Shown here in pieces: positions 24,161 through 48,600 of a stretch of 64,000 bases of DNA. Source of the DNA: Capitulum mitella (Eukaryota; Arthropoda; Thecostraca; Pollicipedomorpha; Pollicipedidae); the NCBI GenBank assembly GCA_030062745.1, contig CP099849.1, forward strand, positions 20,010,144 through 20,074,143, given 5' to 3'. The translations under genes and the position numbers were made by a program. A model generated the notes under the pieces. The model was not told the DNA's origin. It did no database searches and worked only from the letters and a program-made list of their open reading frames with translations. The first letter of the stretch is position 1, and every line of letters begins with the position of its first letter.

Positions 24161-24552
24161 AAATTTGGTAATCCTTTAGAAGCGCGCGCCATAAACCAAG
24201 CACACTGGATGACACATATATGGCGCGCGTGGCAAAAGGAGACGTCAGCTGTTGCAAGAAACAACAACATTATGCACTGGAGCTCCAGGGTCGTGGATCA
24301 CCTACTATTCGCTAACCTAACCTAACCTAACCTAACCTAACCTAACCTTACCTAACCTAACCTAACCTAACCTAACCTAACCTACTGTGTAAAACAAGAG
24401 CGAATAGTAGGTGATCTACGACTTGGAGCTCCAGTGCATAATGTTGTTGTTTCTTGCAACAGCTGACGTCTCCTTTTGCCACGCGCGCCGTATATGTGTC
24501 ATCCAGTGTGCTTGGTTTATGGCGTGCGCTTCTAAAGGATTGCCACAAATTT
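24161..24552. mobile_element. Palindromic element with a CCTAA (TTAGG telomere-type) core
   Basis: Left arm about 24161-24312 and right arm about 24400-24552 are inverted copies of about 150 bp with only a handful of mismatches (for example tggtaatcctttagaagcg against its complement at the right end). Between them lies (CCTAA)n at 24313-24384, about 14 units with one cctta variant, plus 15 non-repeat bases. No protein is encoded. The outer borders and any target duplication are not clear. It could be a foldback-type element or a palindrome formed around an interstitial telomere repeat. Confidence 0.8.
24313..24384 (+). repeat. Interstitial telomere-like (CCTAA)n block
   Basis: About 14 near-perfect pentamers CCTAA, complement TTAGG, the telomere repeat of most arthropods. 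One unit is altered (ccttacctaa). It sits exactly at the apex of a long inverted repeat. Confidence 0.95.
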
Positions 24553-25981
24553 TCCATTTGTTTCTTGGTTACTTATAATTCTTGGTTTAATCAAGGAGCA
24601 TCAAGATGCACTGAACATTTCTTGCAAAACTGTGCGAAATCCCTCCGCAAATGAGGCATCCTTAGTGTTGACAGGTAGCATGGCAGTGACAAAAACAGCT
24701 ATCTTTCTGGGCAAAATATTGTATTTCTTACTTTCTTCCAGATAAAATTGTATGCAATACACCTTGCCATTCCATTGCCAATGTATATAGCTTATTAATG
24801 CCATTTGTTTACTCTAAAGTACGTTGTAGGTACACTTCTCATTGATGGCCAAATTAGGCCTCGTTTGTTCAGCACCATTTTGAGCTGCCCACCAGAACCA
24901 ACGGACGTATACATCACCCGATGTGTCAATGGTATCGTGGTGTATTTTATAGACACAGTGCGACTGCGACAAATTAACTGGTACGGAATCTCAACAGAAC
25001 ACGAGTAAAGAAAAAAAATATTTTCAGTTGATGAGCCAGTATGAGGTAAAATTAGCAAAAACATAGTCGAAGGCTTCCACATATGACGCTTACGACTGAA
25101 ATGTGGCACCTACAACGGACACTCAGCCCACAGAACACTCACAGGCACGGGTTTTGCATTTGAGAATGTTACCAAATTATGAGTTACGGTTTTCAGAAGG
25201 CACGGGAAAAAACGGAAGAAAGTATACTTTGATCAACTAAAATCATGAGGAATAACGTTTTGAGTTGTATCATACGTTAGATTAAGATGTTCTGATCCTT
25301 ATTTACTGTGAATCGGAGAGCTGACGAGCCTGTTGAAAGGCACATTTCCTGCTGGAATGATATGCTTAGAAAATTGGTAGCGCTCAATTAATTCAAAGAA
25401 GGCGCGTCTGATACAAAAGAGGTGGAGAGTTTCGTCCACTGAAATTCCATCCGGACGTCCGGACATTGAGGACATTCCGAGATCGGACTGATTCGAGCGG
25501 GACTTGGTGTCCACGTGCAGCTGGCGTGGTGAACGAGTGAGGAGTGATCGAGTTATCGTGGTAAGTAGGAGCCCCATTTCCCATACTGAGGGAGCATTTC
25601 ACGTAAGCGTGATGTTGCTGGAATGTGGACGTGAAGCAGAAAAGAATACTTGTTTCGTTTCCAAGACAGTGGAACTGTGGAGCAGCAGGGAAGCTGACCC
25701 TTGTCACTCTAGTGTGTAGGTTGGTTGGTTATTGGGGCTTAGGGGCGCACCGACTTGAAGGCCATTCGACGCCCAGCTAGTGTGTAGGGAAACTGGAGAT
25801 TGACCAAAGCTCGTGTGATGTTGCTATAAATGGGAAATAAGTAGCCTATGGCAAGATTAGCCCACATAACATTTACCTTGTCGTTAAATGGAAATTGACT
25901 GTAGCTTGTGTGATGTTGCCATAGATGGGAAATGAGTAGCCATTGGAGACACAAATCCCTGTGTAGTTTCGACAGTTCAAC
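24553..25981. other. Intergenic, no gene recognised
   Basis: Short frames on both strands without recognisable domains. It contains the two-copy repeat at 25.79-25.95 kb. Confidence 0.5.
25790..25945 (+). repeat. Two direct copies of a roughly 57-bp repeat
   Basis: The copy at about 25790-25850 (ggagattgaccaaagctcgt, gtgatgttgctataaatggg) recurs at about 25887-25945 (ggaaattgactgtagcttgt, gtgatgttgccatagatggg), with intervening unique sequence. Confidence 0.75.
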
Positions 25982-25985
25982 TTAA

Positions 25986-27184
25986 CCCTATTCCCGGAGG
26001 GCTAGACAGTATGGTCGATTCCCGGCAGGGGGGCGGATTCGGCCCCCCCTGAGATCTCGAGAACTACTTGTCCGATTTCATTGCAACAAACGGCAATCGA
26101 TTTGCCGTGACGTGAACTACATTTTTATAAAAAAATCTTCAAAATTTCGAAATTTGTGGATACAGGGGGGCAAAAAGGTCAAAATGGGGGGTACTTTTGG
26201 ACTTCTTTAACTCCGTCGTTTATGGACCAATTTCGATGAAACTGGCATCAATCGAGAGATTATGGATAGGGCTTTTACCATGGGTCCGCAAATGTGAAAT
26301 TTTGAGAAAATTCGTGGGCGTTCACAGGGTTTCAAAAATAGGAGGATTAGTTTTCTAACAACTGAATCAACAAAAGAGGCAAACACCCTTTTTTGGCTTC
26401 TGCTAGTCATGTTATACTAAAGAAGTACAAATCGCATTACAATGTTTGTATAACATTAGCATAGGCGGTGCCAGGGACATGAAAAAGGGGAACTGTCACG
26501 GTCACACTTTCTCAGATCAGCTTGTGACCTTTGGCCTTAAATGACCTCCAGTGACCTTGGGGTCACTTGGAATGATCTCGTGTGCATTTAATATTATCTG
26601 TCAATGTTTTCAATCGTTTGAATTCACTCTATTTCAAAAATTTCATTTTATGGCTATTGCGATATAGGGTATGCACACTGACATTTTAGGTCATATCTCC
26701 GTGACCCGACCTGATATCAAGCTGAAACGTGGTACACAAGTAGAGGGCAGCCTTCTACGTTACTTATGTTCCGGGTTTGGCATTTGAAAAAATGGCGCCG
26801 AAATTATAGCGAAAAAACAAATTTTGACTTTTGACCTTGACCTGACCTTGTAAAATGACCTCAGATAAACAAAATTATATCTGCACATTGCCTAACCATT
26901 TAGCTATACATCCATATAAAGTTTTAAGTTCTATCATTAAAACTCTGTTTTTGGCAGACATTTTCCTTTTACCCCGAACATGGCCAAAAATGGCATGAGG
27001 TGCCTCCCAAAAACGTGCCTGGCTCCGTCCCTGAGCAAAAAAGAATTTTGAAATTTTGTCACAGCACGAAGAAAGAATGGCTAGGAAAAGTCACCAAGTT
27101 TCGTGAAGCTGCGTTAAAAAGCCTGGAATTGGCAAGCAAAAAACCCGAGGGGGGGCGGAATCCGCCCCCCTGCCGGGAATAGGG
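25986..27184. mobile_element. Non-autonomous piggyBac-like element, copy 1
   Basis: 1199 bp bounded by TTAA on both sides (25982-25985 and 27185-27188), with terminal inverted repeats ccctattcccgg ... ccgggaatagggtt. TTAA target sites plus a CCC start are diagnostic of the piggyBac superfamily. Subterminal G/C blocks (caggggggcggattcgg and its complement) also pair. A roughly 22-bp piece duplicates part of the left end. There is no transposase reading frame, so it is mobilised in trans if at all. Copy 2 is at 41918-43126. Confidence 0.88.
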
Positions 27185-27188
27185 TTAA

Positions 27189-27742
27189 GGAATATGATGC
27201 TGCACAATAAGGAAAGGGCATGCCTGCTTTAACTGCAGTGATACACACATTCTCCTGCCACTGGGTTTTATGTAAAGATGTTCTGGGGTTTGTTCCCAAA
27301 CTTAGAGCATTCAGCCTTTTCAGTTTGTGTGATTTTATGAAAGCTGGCAACAAACTGACTTCTGATTGTGATTCAGATTGAAACTGATTGGAATCATGTG
27401 TAAAAGGAAATACTTGCATGAAAACATGCTGCCATGTTTGTAAATGTCTTTTTGTGAACATAAACTTCGGTTAATAGCAAAAAATACTACTACCTACCAT
27501 GACTGGTAACTCAGTTCAGTGCTGGACTCCAATTCCTAATAATGTAGGCCAGAGTCACTTGCATAATCATTATTTGACCCATGCATCACCCACCATTTAG
27601 TGCATGTCTCATTTCATTTTTATTTGTTTAGTTGACTTTGAATCAACTTTGATAAGGTAAAGTCCAGATAGTTTGTTTATTGAAAATTCAAGTGCTGTAT
27701 GCTCATTGCATCTGATGACATACATTTTTGATCTTTCTTTGC
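27189..27742. other. Upstream of GART, probably 5'UTR intron or promoter
   Basis: AT-rich sequence ending in the pyrimidine tract and acceptor before the GART start. The first exon and promoter are not identified. Confidence 0.5.
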
Positions 27743-27744
27743 AG
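27743..27744 (+). other. 3' splice acceptor of a 5'UTR intron of GART
   Basis: A strong acceptor (pyrimidine tract atctttctttgcag) lies two bases before the GART start codon. This implies at least one upstream non-coding exon, which I could not locate. The ATG at 27747 is chosen because it opens the conserved ATP-grasp N-terminus ([15 protein letters not shown]), matching the family start. Confidence 0.75.
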
Positions 27745-27746
27745 AT

Positions 27747-39754
<12,008 letters not shown>

Positions 39755-41913
39755 CCGGCCGATTGGGCAGCGGAGGACAGCTGGTCTGCCGGCCAAGGGG
39801 CCAGCTATCGCCGAGGAGGCGGTGTTCAGCTGGTCGGCGGACGGTGATTCTGCTGCTGGTGCTTCAGACTGGTAAACCGCGATTTTGGACTGCTGTACTG
39901 TCGGAGTGCTGGACTGACGAACTGACCGACTGACCGTCGGACTGTGCGTCTGCGGAGTGCTCAGACTGTTGGACTGTGGCACTGCCCAACCTTGTAGGCT
40001 TGACGTGGTGTCATCTGTACTGGCAAACTTCGGCCCTGCTGGACTGTCGAATATTGTGACCGATCTGAATGGCTGTCGAACACCGGGCCATAAGTTGATA
40101 TCAGATTCCTCCTGGGGGTTGAGTCAGACATCCAACTCTTCCCTTCTTCGGTTCTTGGTCATGAGTATGTACCTTGCACTTGAATGCGAACCTCCCCCCC
40201 TCCCCGGTTGCGATGTTCCATGTTGAAATTCACTTGGTTTCGTGAACCGGTTTAAGTGTATTCATTGCTACATCAATTGTACTTAACCACGTTTTGTGTG
40301 AACCAGTTGCAATATTGGAATCTCGTATGCGGGGTTTTTGACAAACGAGTCTTGTATCAGCTGCAGTATTCATATCCTTTCAGAAGGGGTTATTTATCAC
40401 CTTTTGTTGCATGAGAGGCGTTTGCATGGGGCATGCAGTTAAAGCCCATTTTGCCATTCCACGTATTATTCCAAAGACCGCAATATGCCAAACCACTTGA
40501 ATCAACCAGGTGCAATTTTTGGATCTCTTGCGAGGGCTTGCGGATGAAGTCCCTTTTGTGTGCTTTGTTTATGTCATAGTTAACTAGAAGGCAATTTTTA
40601 TGCATGCTTCTTACAGTGCGTATAGGTGGTCTTCCGTGACATATCGCTCACGAGAAGCAAGTACTCATTTGCGCGATGTTCGATGTTACGTAGTGCTAGA
40701 GAAACTTAGTCCTTATCCTTGCCATGGTCATTAATTAGTTTCCCACTCAGCAGTGAGTGATCAGCTGCCATTGTCACCTAGGAGTGCCTTTGTTTCGGCA
40801 GATGTACCACGACATCGTTAATGTACCACGTTGATGGGGTTTCTGACCGGTGTCCATGACCTCTGAGGAACTAGGACTCGTCGATCACGATTTCATTGAC
40901 ACTACTCTTGCAGCAATGGCCTGTCGCGGCATCGCCCGTAGCTCAGACGTTTACACCACGGGGCATGTGGGAACCCCAGCGAATTCTGTGGCTGCGTCGA
41001 CGATCGGATCTGTTGCACCATGGTTCTGCACAAGCGTCTTACAAGCATAAGGTGTCGTTGCGCCTGCATGTGCTGTATTTTTTCGGAAACTGCGTATTCC
41101 GTGACGTGGAGTGGGGGTGTTGTTGAGTTGCGGAAAATGAGCGGTACGGGGTACCCGGCTTGGAGCTGATGCGTCTGGTTGCCTTTCCGAACTACACAAG
41201 AACCTGGTGCAATTTGACGATCTTCATCGACGGCAACAGAGACCATTGTACTCAACGTGGTGACAGCCTTGTGCGATCTTGGGGCGAGAGACTGCCTGTT
41301 TGAAATTAGGATGTTGCATACCGGATTTGTCTAGATTATTTCCGCTAGTCACTACATCTTCAAATTTGTTTGTGGTTTTGGACTGTTTATATTTGTAATA
41401 AAATGGCAAGGCATCCGAGTCGTTTTTATATTGGGTTAATGGACACTCCATTTATCGTCTTGAAAGCTGGGAGTCGAAAAGTTGATTGATATTACTGCCA
41501 TGACGTAACGTGCGAGATATACGGATTCGAAAAAGTATATCGAATTGAATCCACGCATTCAAATGTTTTGCGACAACGGCTATTTTCTGACGAACTGTCT
41601 CAAAGCAACAGACATGAAGCCATGCGCTCCCACGCCCTTCTTTCCCTTCCTGGATCCTCACGTCCGAAAAACACGGAGAAAGGCGTCGATCACACAACAG
41701 GTGCGGCTTAGCGACGTATATTTACATCCTTGACATGCTGCCCCATTTAAACGTGTGAGCACTTGCCAAAACTAGCACATGATTCAGCTGTTACGAAAAC
41801 ATCCAAGTTACATTTTAGGAACCAGTCTGTGAGTTAGGACACAACCCCTTTGGTCCGGGGTCCAAGTCCTGTGTCACGGACATGGTCTCGCTGGTCGTCA
41901 TTCAGTCGTGTGT
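39755..41913. other. GART 3' flank and intergenic DNA
   Basis: Probable 3'UTR at first, including a run of actg-rich phrases (39890-39975: gactgctgtactgtcggagt, gactgacgaactgaccgact). Then ordinary AT-rich DNA with no recognised gene. Confidence 0.5.
41398..41403 (+). terminator. First canonical AATAAA downstream of GART
   Basis: This is the first AATAAA I see on the plus strand after the GART stop, about 1.6 kb downstream. It could be the poly(A) signal of a long 3'UTR, but a non-canonical nearer signal is equally possible. Confidence 0.3.
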
Positions 41914-41917
41914 TTAA

Positions 41918-43126
41918 CCCTATTCCCGGAGGGCTAGACGGTATGGTCGATTCCCGGCAGGGCGGGGGGGCGGATTCGGCCCCCCCCGAGATCTCGAGAA
42001 CTACTCGTCCGATTTCATCGCAACAAACGGCAATCGATTTGCCATGACGTGAACTACATTTTTATAAGAAAAAAATTTCAAAATTTTAAAATGTGTGGAT
42101 ACAGGGGGTTAAAAATGTCAAAATGGGGGTAGTTTTGGACTTCTTATAACTCCGTTGTTTATGGACCGATTTCGATGAAACTGGCATGAATCGAGAAGTT
42201 TTGGATAGGGCTTTTACCATGGGTACACAAAGCTGAAATTTTGAGAAAATTCATGGGCGTTCACAGGGTTTCAAAAATAGGAGGATTAATTTTTTAACAA
42301 CTGAATGAACAAAAGAGATAAAATCACCCTTTTTTACTTCTGCTAGTCATGTTATGCTACAGAAGTACAAATCGCATCACATTGTTTGGGTGATTTTAGC
42401 ATAGGCAGTGCTAGGAACATGAAAAAGGGGAAACTGTCAAGGTCACACATTCTTCCAACCTGTGACTTTTGACCTTAAATGACCTCCAGTGACCTTGGGG
42501 TCACTTGGAATAATCTTGTGTACATTGAATATTGTCTGTAAACGTTTTCAATCATTTGAATTCACTCTATTTAAAAAAAAAAATCATTTTATGGCCATTG
42601 CGATATGGGTACGCGCACTGACATTTTAGGTCATAGCTCAGTGACCCAATCTGATGTCAAGCTGAAACTTGGTACACAAGTAGAGGGCACCGTTCTACGT
42701 CATGTATATTCCGTGTTTGGCATTTGAAAAAACTGTGCTGAAATTATTGCAAAACAAAAACAAGTTTTGATTTTTGACCTTGACCTGACCTTGTAAAGTG
42801 ACCTCAGATAAAACAAATTATATCTGTACATTGTCCAACTATTTAGCTATACATCCATATAAAGTTTTAAGTGCTATCTTAAGAACTCTGCTTTTGGCAG
42901 ACATTTTCCTTTTACCCTGAACATGACCAAAAATGACTCAGGTGCCTCCCAAAAACGTTGCCTGGCTCCGCCCCTGAGCAAAATAGAGTTTTGAAATTTT
43001 GTCACAGCACGTAGAAATAATAGCTAGGAAAAGTCACCAAGTTTCGTGAGGCTGCGTTAAAAAGCCTGGAATTGGCAAGCAAAAAACCCGAGGGGGGCGG
43101 ATTCAGCCCCCCTGCCGGGAATAGGG
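41918..43126. mobile_element. Non-autonomous piggyBac-like element, copy 2
   Basis: 1209 bp in the same orientation as copy 1, again bounded by TTAA (41914-41917 and 43127-43130) with the same 12-bp terminal repeat. It aligns with copy 1 end to end, with scattered substitutions and small indels, so the two copies are not recent twins. It has no coding capacity. Confidence 0.88.
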
Positions 43127-43130
43127 TTAA

Positions 43131-45549
43131 GAACTAAACTGTTTAAGTTGTTTGTTTAAGATCTGTTGCTTGCGTGGTCTGTTCTATTTGTTGAAGAACT
43201 CGAACTGTTTAAGAACGGCACATTGTTTGGAAAAGTAAATATAGCTTTGGAGTGTAGATGACGTCAAACAGACGTAATAATTTTCTGCGTTAGGGCCGAC
43301 GCAAAGTTTTGGCCTCATACGCTCTAGCAATGCAGTGTGGTATAAAGCGTAGGTATATAGTATATATTTCTGATTTCAACCAATATTTTGAAATATTTTT
43401 CAAAGTTCTGAGATCGTTTTTTTGCGTAACGTTGTTAAAAAAATGTATATGAGTAAGAAAACTTAAGACCTGTTGTACATGGACTACTGATGTATGGCTA
43501 TTTACGAATATCACAGAGTGTGTTTTGGTATGACACTGAACGAAAGGTACTTCCTAGTACATTCTACCTGGTAACAACAGCGACGCCTACCTCCATCTTG
43601 GTTTCTGTTAAAACCATCCTCTGAGTTATCCGGAAACCGCCAATGCGCTACGAGGTTTGAATAACGTGAGGAGTCTGCTGCTCAACATTTTTTGCAGTGT
43701 CGTGTAGCTGTGGTTGAAAGGGTGATTATATTATTTTTTATGTTGATATTTTCGACTTTTTTTTCGGTTTTGACGTCGTGCATTCGAGACGAACTATGGA
43801 CGAACTATTTGTTTTATTTACCACTAAATGTTCGCTAGCGGACCAGGGTTACCTGGTGGTCACATGTCATGTCAGCATTAGTTTAATGAAGTGCTTGCCT
43901 TGAAGTTGCGCTGTGAATGAAGATAACCAAGCACATGGTCTGGAAGGTTGATTTGTAATGTAGAAGATGCCTCAGATTGGATGCACACAGTTTTAAAGCA
44001 ATTGTCCACATTTCCCCATGTCTTTTAAATGTGCCCCATTTTCATTTGCTGAGCTGAGTCCCACATGGGCCAAGTCTGATGGTTCATAAAAGGTCTGTGA
44101 TGCACTGGGGGTGGGATGTGTTTTTGCAAGGATGCACTGCTACTTTTCAAGTCATTTGTTTCAATGCAATGTGATAAGGTTGATATTAAATTTCACCAGT
44201 TGCAGGGGTATGGTGCTCCTGTGCCTCCCATTTTGTTGCCTGTGCTGCTATGCCATGTTGAACAAGAACTGTGGAAGGTAGTTTTTAACCAGTTACATTT
44301 TGTGGTGATTGCAGACATTTGTTTGGAAAATCAGCACAGTTAATCTATTCCACAGCATTTCTTCAGACCAACAAAGTTTGCTCGTGAAAAGCTAACGTGG
44401 GTGGAATGTTTGGTTTAAAGCATGCAGTATGGCAATATTTTGTGGGCTGATGGGTTTGACTATGTTGGGTTGTAGTGTGTTGTTCATCTCTGCTCAGTTA
44501 TAGATAATGATAATGTTCTTTTATTGCACAATGTTGAAGTTTATGATGTCTTCTGTTGGATAGAATTGGATATGTCAAAAATCCTAACATATGGCTTTAA
44601 AGAGGAGGTTTGCATTGTGAGTTAGGATTTTGTTTTATTTCCCCATCAGCTTATTCAGGTGGTGCCTTTGTCTAGTTTTTGTCTAGATTCATGTAATACT
44701 ATCCTATTTAGTACCATGCCTGTCATGTGTAAGGGAAGGAATGACCATAAGTCTGGGATCATTCCTTGAAAAGTGAAGATTTCCACACATTGAATTGTCA
44801 TGCATTTTAGTCACCCATGGGATCCAGTGCAGTGGCAGTTTTTTTTTTTGTTTGTCTGAAAACTGCAAATTTTATTAAAAAATAGAATGTGTCATGTTAT
44901 GAGGGCTGATGTGATGAGGCATAGTCTGTGCATCTTACAGGTTCTTTGCAGTCCTTTATGGCAAAGATCATGAGCATTGTCATAGTACTTCCCTTATCAA
45001 TCAGTTACTGCTGATTATACATACATGCTGTATCTAGATTTAGTTTTTTGTAATGGGGCTAGTAGTTTTGAGCTTATCATTAGGATTTGGTAGATGTGCT
45101 CATGTGGATTTATGATACTATGCATACTGAAAATGGAATGCCAGGAAAGTGATCTGATGCCAGACCTTGATGTTTTGTATGGGTCACATTTGATAGCTGA
45201 GATGCAGTTAACCAAGATACTAGATTAAAACTGCTCAACATTATACTGATAATTGGAGAAAGAGGTTTTTGTAATGTTCAAGTAATTAAGTGATTGCCAT
45301 TCTTGGGTAACATACTGTGAACTCACAAGCTCCACACACATCACAGACAGTGTATGCCATGTGAGTGTGAAAGGTCTTGGGACTCAGTTTTCCTAGCTTT
45401 TCAGCAAAGTCCCAAGAGCAACCATGTAATTTATTTGCTATCATTTTTGTGATCATTATGGTTTTGTGGTTTGTGAGATGTTCTATGGTCCTTCCTTACC
45501 TGAGTTTCCAATGGCAGTGCTAGACTCAATCTGATGTCTGTTTTGTTCC
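43131..45549. other. Upstream region or 5'UTR intron of the zinc-finger gene
   Basis: AT-rich with no coding exon. A possible first exon and donor (gaataacgtgagg at about 43660-43672) follows ctccatcttgg, a YY1-like sequence, but this is a guess. From 43.8 kb on the sequence looks intronic. Confidence 0.4.
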
Positions 45550-45551
45550 AG
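45550..45551 (+). other. 3' splice acceptor of a 5'UTR intron of the zinc-finger gene
   Basis: The sequence ctgttttgttccag lies 66 bases upstream of the ATG, after an AT-rich stretch typical of an intron. This suggests a non-coding first exon further upstream, possibly before 43.8 kb. Confidence 0.55.
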
Positions 45552-45616
45552 GCTGTAACATATTGACATCATCAGATCAAGATGTGCTTTGATGCAAGCA
45601 AAGATTGAGGCTGAAA

Positions 45617-48600
45617 ATGGCACCCAGTCCTAAGAGTCGTCTTGAGGCCTCTCTGTGTGAGAACTGTTATGAGGTGTTCTTCTCAAAGAAGGCCTTTGAC
45701 CATCATGGAAAGGTGTGCTCACAGTCGCAGACAGCGACGGAAGCAAGAGCCGCGATCAGCAGGAGCTCCGTGCTCTCGAAGTGCGACAAATGCCGACGGA
45801 TCTTCCTCGGCAAGGACAACCTGGCCCAGCATGTCACTAGGGAACACAACAAGAAGGTCTTTGTCCTCAAGTCAGTAGTGTCCTGCAACATCTGCAAAAA
45901 GCTGTTCATGGAGAACGGCCTGCTGGAGAAGCACCGGCGGCAGGCGCACCCAGAAGCGGAGGCGGCTATCGGCGCCGCCGTGCCTCTCTCCACCATCATC
46001 GCCTCGGCGGCCGTGGGGGCGCCCAAGGCTGACGGCGGTGGTTGTCGGAAGGCGGCAGCCTCGTCCGAGGGCGGCGCCGCCGCGCAGGCAGAGAGCGGTG
46101 AGCCGCCGCCGGCCGCGGCCGAGGCGGTCCCGGGCCCGGCCGCCGAGGCCGAGCCCGCGGCGGAGGCGGGGGCCGAGCCGGAGCGGTCGGTCGGAGCCGG
46201 CGGCGATGCTGTCGGCGGCCCGCGGGACGCCTCGGGCGGCGAGCGGCCGGCGGCGACAGAGGACGGCGCCGCGGTGCCGGCGGCGGCAGACAGTCCGGCT
46301 GAGAGCGACACGCCGCCAGCTGAAAAGGACAGTCAGGCCGAGAGAGACGCAGAGCCTGCTGAGGCAAACAGCCAGCCCGGGGGTGACGCCTCGCTAGGTG
46401 GAACAGACTGTCACACGGGTGATGCAGAGTCAGCTGAGACAAGCCGACAGGTCGATGGCGATGCAGATCCAATCCAGACAGAAAAACAGGCTGGTGACGA
46501 TGCAGAGTCAGCCAGGGCAGACAGTGAGGCTGGTGGCGACGCAAAGCCAGGCAAGACAGACGAACAGGCTGGTGGCGACGCAGAGCCAGCCAAGGCAGCC
46601 AGACAGGCCGGACGCGGCAAAATAGTGGGCAAGATGCTGGCCAAGGTCGGCGGTGAGGGCGTCTTGTTCGCGTGCGGCTCATGCAGCCTCATGGTCGACA
46701 ACAAGGACATGCTGATGAAGCACCTGATGGAGAAGCACGGCCACGGCGCGGTCGTCTCCACCGTCCCGAAGCCGCCGCCCTCGGCACAGGCCGCAGACTC
46801 CCAGACGCCTTCGAAGTCGGCCGCGGGCGTGGCCCAGGCCACCATGTTCGCGTGCGGCCTGTGCAACGCCAAATACGACACCGTCGAGCTGGTGCGCTAC
46901 CACATCACGTCGGCGCACGGCTCGGCGTCCAAGCTGCGCCTGGCGCTGGGCGGCAAAACGCCGCCGGCGCCGCCGACCCGGCCGGAGCCGGAGTCGGTCT
47001 GGTCGACGGTGGAGTGCGTCGTGTGCTCGAGCCTGTTCCGGCCGTCGGTGCGGCTTCGCGACGTGTTCATGAGCCTGGCCGAGTGGACGAGCCACTTCTA
47101 CGGCCGCCACCAGCGGCTGGACAAGGCGACGTCGCGCAAGCGGCTGGAGCTGCGGCCCTGCCACCGCTGCGGCCTCGTGTTCCTCAACAAGCTGACGCGC
47201 ATGCACCACAACGTGATCGCGCACAGCGGCCAGGACCCGGAGGAGGAGCTGAAGCAGCGGCAGCGCACCGAGATCACGGCCTCGCCGGCGGTCGCGCCGA
47301 CCGCGCAGATCGCGCCCAAGGCGCTGACGGCCAAGGCGCGCTCGCGCGTCATCGTGGACTCGCTGATGCGCGCCTCGCTGGTTTCGCGCTCGGCGCCGAC
47401 CGTCGTCATGGACCGCGAGACGGCGCGCCGCGTCCAGAAGCGCGTGTTCGCCGCGCACGCGACCGGCCAGCAGCGCGTCACCAACGTGGTGTTCAAGTGC
47501 AGCAAGTGCGGCGGCATGTTCCCGGACGACCCGTCGTTCGAGCGGCACGCGCGCGAGGCGCACCAGGGCGAGGGCAAGGCCAGGGGAAAGAGCGGCGGCG
47601 GCGGCGGCAGCGGCGGCGCGCCGGCCTCCTCGCCGTCGCCGCGGCCGCCCGACCCGCCGCCGGCCGTCGACACCGGACAGTGGAGCGTGCTGGACCAGCG
47701 CGAATGCGCCGAATGCTCCAAGCTGATGGAGTCGTGCCCGCGCTCGTTCGCGCTCTTCGTGCGCCGCGCCGTGTGGGAGCAACACGTGAACGAGGTGCAC
47801 GCGACCGGGCGCTGGCGGTGCACTGGCGAGCGGCTGCGGCTGCATCCTTGCGCCCAGTGCCCGCGCCTCTTCCTGCATCCGAGCACGCTGGAGGCGCACA
47901 AGACCAAGCTGCACGACACGATGGCCGGTGCCGTCACTCAGGCAGAGGCGGACGCCTGCGAGCTGCTGGCCACGATCGAGTGCAGCCGGTGCTCGCAGCT
48001 GGTGCAGAACGCCGACGGCATCCGCTTCGTGGAGCACAGCGCCTGGGAAAAGCACTTTCACGGCGACCACACGGAGCTGCTGCTCTGTGACGGCAGGGCC
48101 GGCGACTGGCAGCTCTTCCGCTGCGCCAAGTGTCCGCGGCTGTTCTTCAGCGAGCGGGACGTGGCCATGCACGAGGCGCGCCAGGCGTACATGCACATGC
48201 CGATGCCGATCAACGCCAAGGTGACGACGCTGAAGCTCGGCGGCCGCGGCGCGCAGGAGGAGACCGAGATCCTCTACCAGTGCGCCAACGGCGAGTGCCG
48301 CTTCACCAGCAAGGAACACGACGGCATGGTGGAGCACTTCCAGCAGTGCCGGCGGGACAACCCTGCCGAGACGGGCGAAACGCTGCTCTACAAGACGGTG
48401 CTGGTCAAGAAGGGCCCCAAGCGGCGGCCGCGCAAGACGTCCAGCGGCGCGCGCCGCACCAAGCCCAACCGGCGGTTAGAAAACGTGCTGAAGAAGCTGG
48501 ACCCGGGCCGGTCGGAGCCGGAGGGTGCCGCGGCCGAGGCGCCGCGGCCGGCGCCGGCCGACGGCCTGGCCGTGCTCGAGCTGGACCCGGTCACCAGCGA

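Noticed and set aside
46679-48337. Long antisense frames opposite the zinc-finger gene (also 49442-50446 and others)
   Set aside because: They are shadows caused by the very GC-rich codons; their composition is Arg/Ala/Leu-rich with no domains.
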